This document shows positions 61,036 to 64,000 of a DNA stretch of 64,000 bases, one piece after another. A program made the position numbers and the translations under genes. The stretch is from Anthoceros angustus (Eukaryota; Streptophyta; Anthocerotopsida; Anthocerotales; Anthocerotaceae). Each line of letters opens with the position of its first letter. The first letter of the stretch is position 1. Location: positions 433,884 to 497,883 of the forward strand of contig MU008180.1 of NCBI GenBank assembly GCA_010909165.1, written 5' to 3'. Under the pieces are notes generated by a model, which made no database searches, had not been told where the DNA came from, and saw only the letters and a program-made list of their open reading frames with translations.

Positions 61036-62447
61036 CGGGTCAGACCCTTGTAAAATAAAGAAAACAATAGTAAACCAAAATCAAACAAACATAACAAACA
61101 GCAGTACAACACAACATGCACAAATCACTCAAAATAAGTCAGCCCAGACTTACTCCTGCACTTGAAGAGGGAACGGATCTTCATTACAAGTTAAGAGAAC
61201 AGAATGTCCTACCTGATCAGAACCTTGCAAAACAGTGTAGACAGAATATGATAGGAAACAGAAGTCGACGGGACTACAGCAAATACAGGAAGGGCTATAA
61301 ACATGCACATTGTCAGATAAGGCAACACGAACCTGGCAGCCCTCAATAGGAAGATCTGCACGAACCAGAACGTAGAGCACAGCATGAGCAAAACAAAGCG
61401 AAACATTCATCGTCCCACCAGCAGCAAGAGACAGCAACATGGCAAGCACAATGGAGGAAGGGGTAAACCGTGAAGAAAGTGGAGTTGTCCTCGTTGCCCC
61501 CACTCGTATCAGCTATTGCAAGCGCCTGACAAGGAGCAGGAGAGCAATCAACTGTGATCAGCCACCCACAAGCACCTGATGTGCTTGTACACGCCTGGTC
61601 ACATGTTTCCATCAGATGCAAACATGCGATTAACCTGCTGGCAACCCGACAGGATGTGGAACGCTGTCGGCATATGAGCACCAGTATGCGGAATGGTGGA
61701 TACATATTACGATCCCGCATAGCGAAGGAAGCTTTGGGCGCATCGCTGTACACGTGGTGCTGTACATGTTGTGGTGTGTGGAAGCGGCCATATCAAACAC
61801 ATTTGTGAGGGCACTGGTTGTACAATCAGATCCCCAGACAGGCAATAAGCTACCAGGTATGTACTCGATATTTCCGAGGTATGTATGTACTTCTGCAGGT
61901 CTCTGTTAAGCCCGCAGCTTCTTGTCACTGTTCGTGCTAGCTTATATCTGTTGCTGCAGGCGAGACGAGACATGACAATGCGCAAGACATTTGGCTCATT
62001 CTCTGGCCAGTGACGAATGACTTGCGCATTTTGAGGCTCTCTGCTGTGACTGGAGTCCTTGTGAACAAACAACCAGCAGGGTTGGGGGCACGTGTTGTGT
62101 TGCCGTCTTGTTCATGAGCGAGCAGAGATCCCGCATTTTTCATAAGAGACTATCACGTTTGAACCACAGCCAATGAACCTCTGAAGCTTTGCCGCCCAAT
62201 CACATGAATATTCAGTGCGTCCAAGTGTAGAACTGCTTCGTGTCAGGCCCTTTGGCCAGGGGCGTGGTGGAGTGCAAGCTCCCCAAGTGTAAGGCTTCGT
62301 GGCAACGATGTGGGGAATCACCTCTCAACCTGCGCAACGTTTGTGCCTGATTACCTGCTAATGAATGCAATTTACCATCCTTCCCTCCGCTCGGGCACAT
62401 CTGGACCAAGTCAGTTCACATGCTGGATGCCCGCGCTGCAGGAAAGG

Positions 62448-62515
62448 CACGTGGCCAGGGCATCGTCCATGGCCAATTGGCACCCTCCTCTCCCTCCCTC
62501 GAGCTGCATAAAAGC
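62448..62515 (+). promoter_or_regulatory. ELIP promoter elements: G-box, CCAAT box, TATA-like box
   Basis: A perfect G-box/ABRE core CACGTGGC lies at 62448-62455. A ccaat motif follows at about 62473, and a TATA-like gcataaaagc at about 62506. The ELIP ATG is at 62679, so a 5' UTR near 130-140 nt is expected. G-boxes bind bZIP factors of the HY5/ABF type, which fits known light- and dehydration-induced ELIP expression. Binding here is inference. Confidence 0.6.
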
Positions 62516-62678
62516 ACGGTGCCTGTTCCAACCATTCCAACCGACACCTCCCATTGCACCATCTCGACTCCCGCAACATCGATCATTCAGCTAGCACTCC
62601 AGCCATCTGACTCATCCGCCACATCGTGTGAACGTTGCTACTGCCAGTGCACACTCACGCGAGGACTACTTCGCCAAA

Positions 62679-63465
62679 ATGGCAACGATGGTACAGACTT
62701 CCAGCCTCGCAAGGTCGCCATTGGCAGCCATCCGCGGGTCGCCTGCAGCTCTCCGGGCTGGGCAGAGACTGAACCTGGGCCTGCAGTCCAGGAGAGGCCT
62801 GGCCATCCGTGCAGTGCAGCAGCAGAATAAGGACACCCCTCTGGTGCGTGGATCATACAGATAGAGCCCTGATTGTCTTTGCAGCTTGCAATTCTGGGTG
62901 GGTTCGCTCGATTTCTGATCCTGCTTGTTCCTGCTCCTGCTCCTGTCGGCGCTGGTGCATGCAGCCGCAGACGAAGGTGGATATCACCGAGCAGGACGTG
63001 AAGAACAACGAGGGGCAGGAGCCGTTGCGGGTGTTCGACGGCTCCCCCGCGGCCCAGTTCTTCCGGCCCGAGAGCGAGAGGAGGCCGGAGCTGGGGAACA
63101 AGTCCGTGGAGAGCGTGATGAAGTTCGACGGGCCCGCCCCCGAGACCATCAACTCGCGCCTCTCCATGCTGGGCATCACCTGGGCGTTCATTGCCGAGGT
63201 TCTCACGGGCCAGAGCGTGGTGCAGCAGGTGACGGATAGCACCGGCCTGCTCTGGTTCCTGGCGGCTGCCCCCATTGTGGTGTGGGCGTCTTTCGTTCCC
63301 ATCTTCGGCAGCGGGGAGTCGCCCGACAGCAGAGCCGCAGGCCCATTCAATGCCAAGGCCGAGAGATGGAACGGCAGGGCAGCCATGATCGGATTCGTGT
63401 CGCTCCTCGTCACCGAGCAATTTCTGTTGCACGGCCCTCTCCTCGGGTTCCTGCACTCCTCCTAG
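62679..63465 (+). CDS. ELIP: Early light-induced protein (ELIP), chlorophyll a/b-binding family
   Basis: Exons 62679-62843 and 62965-63465 give 221 aa. The first ~55 residues are a chloroplast transit peptide (MATMVQTSSLARSPLAAIRG, ending near LAIRAVQQQ). The mature part has three membrane helices. Helices 1 and 3 carry chlorophyll-binding motifs (ETINSRLSMLG and ERWNGRAAMIG), with the Glu and Asn/Arg ligands present. Helix 2 is LLWFLAAAPIVVWASFVP. ELIPs bind free chlorophyll and carotenoids in thylakoids under high light and desiccation. The gene is GC-rich, with one 121-nt intron in the position typical for the end of the transit peptide. A 46-bp triplicated repeat lies in the 3' UTR. Confidence 0.95.
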
Positions 63466-63508
63466 ATCCGGCTTAGCTCCAGTCTTGTGTACATTATCCT
63501 GCAACCGT

Positions 63509-63643
63509 AGCTCTGTTTTGGTGAACCTTATGCTTTCGTAGACCCAAGCTCCATAGCTCCGTTCTTGTGAACCTTATGCTTTCATAGACCTAAGCTCCCT
63601 AGCTCTGTTCTGGTGAGCCTTATGCTTTCATAGACCCAAACTG
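63509..63643 (+). repeat. Three tandem 46-bp units in the ELIP 3' UTR
   Basis: Units at 63509-63554, 63555-63600 and 63601-63643 share agct-gtt-t-gtgaacct and tatgctttc-tagacc-aa, differing at a few positions. They begin 44 bp after the ELIP stop codon. Confidence 0.93.
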
Positions 63644-63776
63644 TACATTGTTGTCGCTTGGACTCATCAAGCTGTACATTCGTTGTTGCTTGTCCAAGGA
63701 CTTCAAAACTGTTAACCATGTTGCGGATGCATACAAGAAATGCCTAAATGCAAAGTGACAATTTTCTCGATGCTCG

Positions 63777-64000
63777 TCAATGGCGATCACCACATGAACA
63801 AGAACCCTCCACAAACTTATGTACCCTATGCGCATCTCTAACAATGATCTCTCGTTTCTCAAGATGTGAGAGAATCTTCGTGCTGCTGTGGCAGTCGTTG
63901 CACATCCGAAGGTTCTTGGTGACTAGCAAAGTGGTACCTTCTGGGGTGTTGAGAAGCCCATATGCCAAGGCAAGTTTCTCTGCGTGTCCGCACAGAGAGT
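63777..64000 (-). CDS. C-terminal end of a PPR-DYW editing factor (continues past right edge)
   Basis: The minus strand from the window edge reads GHAEKLALAYGLL (the HxE catalytic motif of the DYW cytidine deaminase), NTPEGTTLLVTKNLRMCNDCH (the CxxC zinc ligands), then REIIVRDAHRVHKFVEGSCSCGDRH and a stop. This is about 75 codons of the deaminase domain, which performs organellar RNA editing. The usual terminal tripeptide DYW is replaced by DRH. The second zinc-site cysteines (CSC) are present. Targets and subclass cannot be judged from this end alone. Confidence 0.9.
   Translation of the reverse strand, partial: SLCGHAEKLALAYGLLNTPEGTTLLVTKNLRMCNDCHSSTKILSHLEKREIIVRDAHRVHKFVEGSCSCGDRH

Larger units (their letters stand above)
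58287..62447. other. AT-rich repeat island without host genes
   Basis: From about 58560 to 61100 GC drops sharply and the DNA is full of degenerate tandem repeats (listed separately). No transposase or polymerase motif was found in any frame. From 61100 to 62447 GC rises again. A minus-strand frame at 61150-61503 (117 codons, hydrophobic centre) is ATG-started but matches no family I know and is not called a gene. Confidence 0.55.

Noticed and set aside
61150-61503. 117-codon ATG-started minus-strand frame
   Set aside because: No motif, no splice partners and no related sequence known to me; left as an unexplained frame.

Overview
The window is nuclear DNA of a land plant. It holds intron-rich eukaryotic genes with GT-AG (and a few GC-AG) introns, mostly 60-150 nt. 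It also holds plant-specific families: a CAF1/2-type CRM splicing factor, an ELIP, PPR proteins including a DYW-deaminase end, an LRR receptor kinase, a Mn-CDF transporter, and an NTMC2/CLB1 synaptotagmin. Short introns, dense genes, many PPR sequences and small AT-rich transposon islands suggest a compact seed-free plant. A hornwort is my best guess, with a lycophyte as the alternative; this is inference only.

Layout, left to right. (1) 34-8282 (+) is the 3' part of a giant tandem helicase (SEN1/UPF1-like plus TRANK1/UvrD-like). It is followed by decayed copies of its own exons and introns at 8.6-9.8 kb. (2) 10311-13415 (+) is an intronless LRR receptor kinase. (3) 14448-15209 (+) is ribosomal protein eS12. 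(4) 15653-16090 (-) is a small secreted PAN/Apple-like protein assembled here from two exons. (5) 17425-20500 (-) is an SMP+C2 synaptotagmin-like lipid-transfer protein. It is divergent from cytochrome c at 21424-21948 (+). (6) 22-26 kb is an AT-rich, repeat-rich island with a CACTA transposase remnant. (7) 26229-29879 (-) is a very long PLS-class PPR protein. (8) 30858-33047 and 33289-36627 (+) are neighbouring genes for a plastid/mitochondrial-type guanylate kinase and a CAF1/2 intron-splicing factor; their N-terminal regions look alike. (9) 36931-38665 (-) is ketopantoate hydroxymethyltransferase with an internally duplicated presequence. (10) 39129-39723 (-) is a small plastid-type membrane protein. 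(11) 40378-45024 (-) is an intronless ABCC transporter. (12) 45.7-47.6 kb is a pseudogene yard: a fragment of the nearby GCN5 gene joined to a broken PPR gene. (13) 48900-50751 (+) is a Mn-type cation efflux transporter. (14) 51510-54670 (-) is histone acetyltransferase GCN5 (13 exons). (15) 55318-56104 (+) is a BET1-type SNARE. (16) 57124-58286 (-) is the complex I 23-kDa (TYKY) iron-sulfur subunit. (17) 58.5-62 kb is a second AT-rich island of degenerate tandem repeats. (18) 62679-63465 (+) is an ELIP. (19) The right edge holds the end of a PPR-DYW gene (-) whose terminal tripeptide is DRH.

The genes do not form one pathway. Several serve organelles: guanylate kinase, CAF, two PPR genes, ELIP, cytochrome c, NDUFS8 and KPHMT. 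Exon joins for multi-exon genes were deduced by eye from splice motifs, reading-frame phase and family alignment from memory. In each case the total coding length came out divisible by three.
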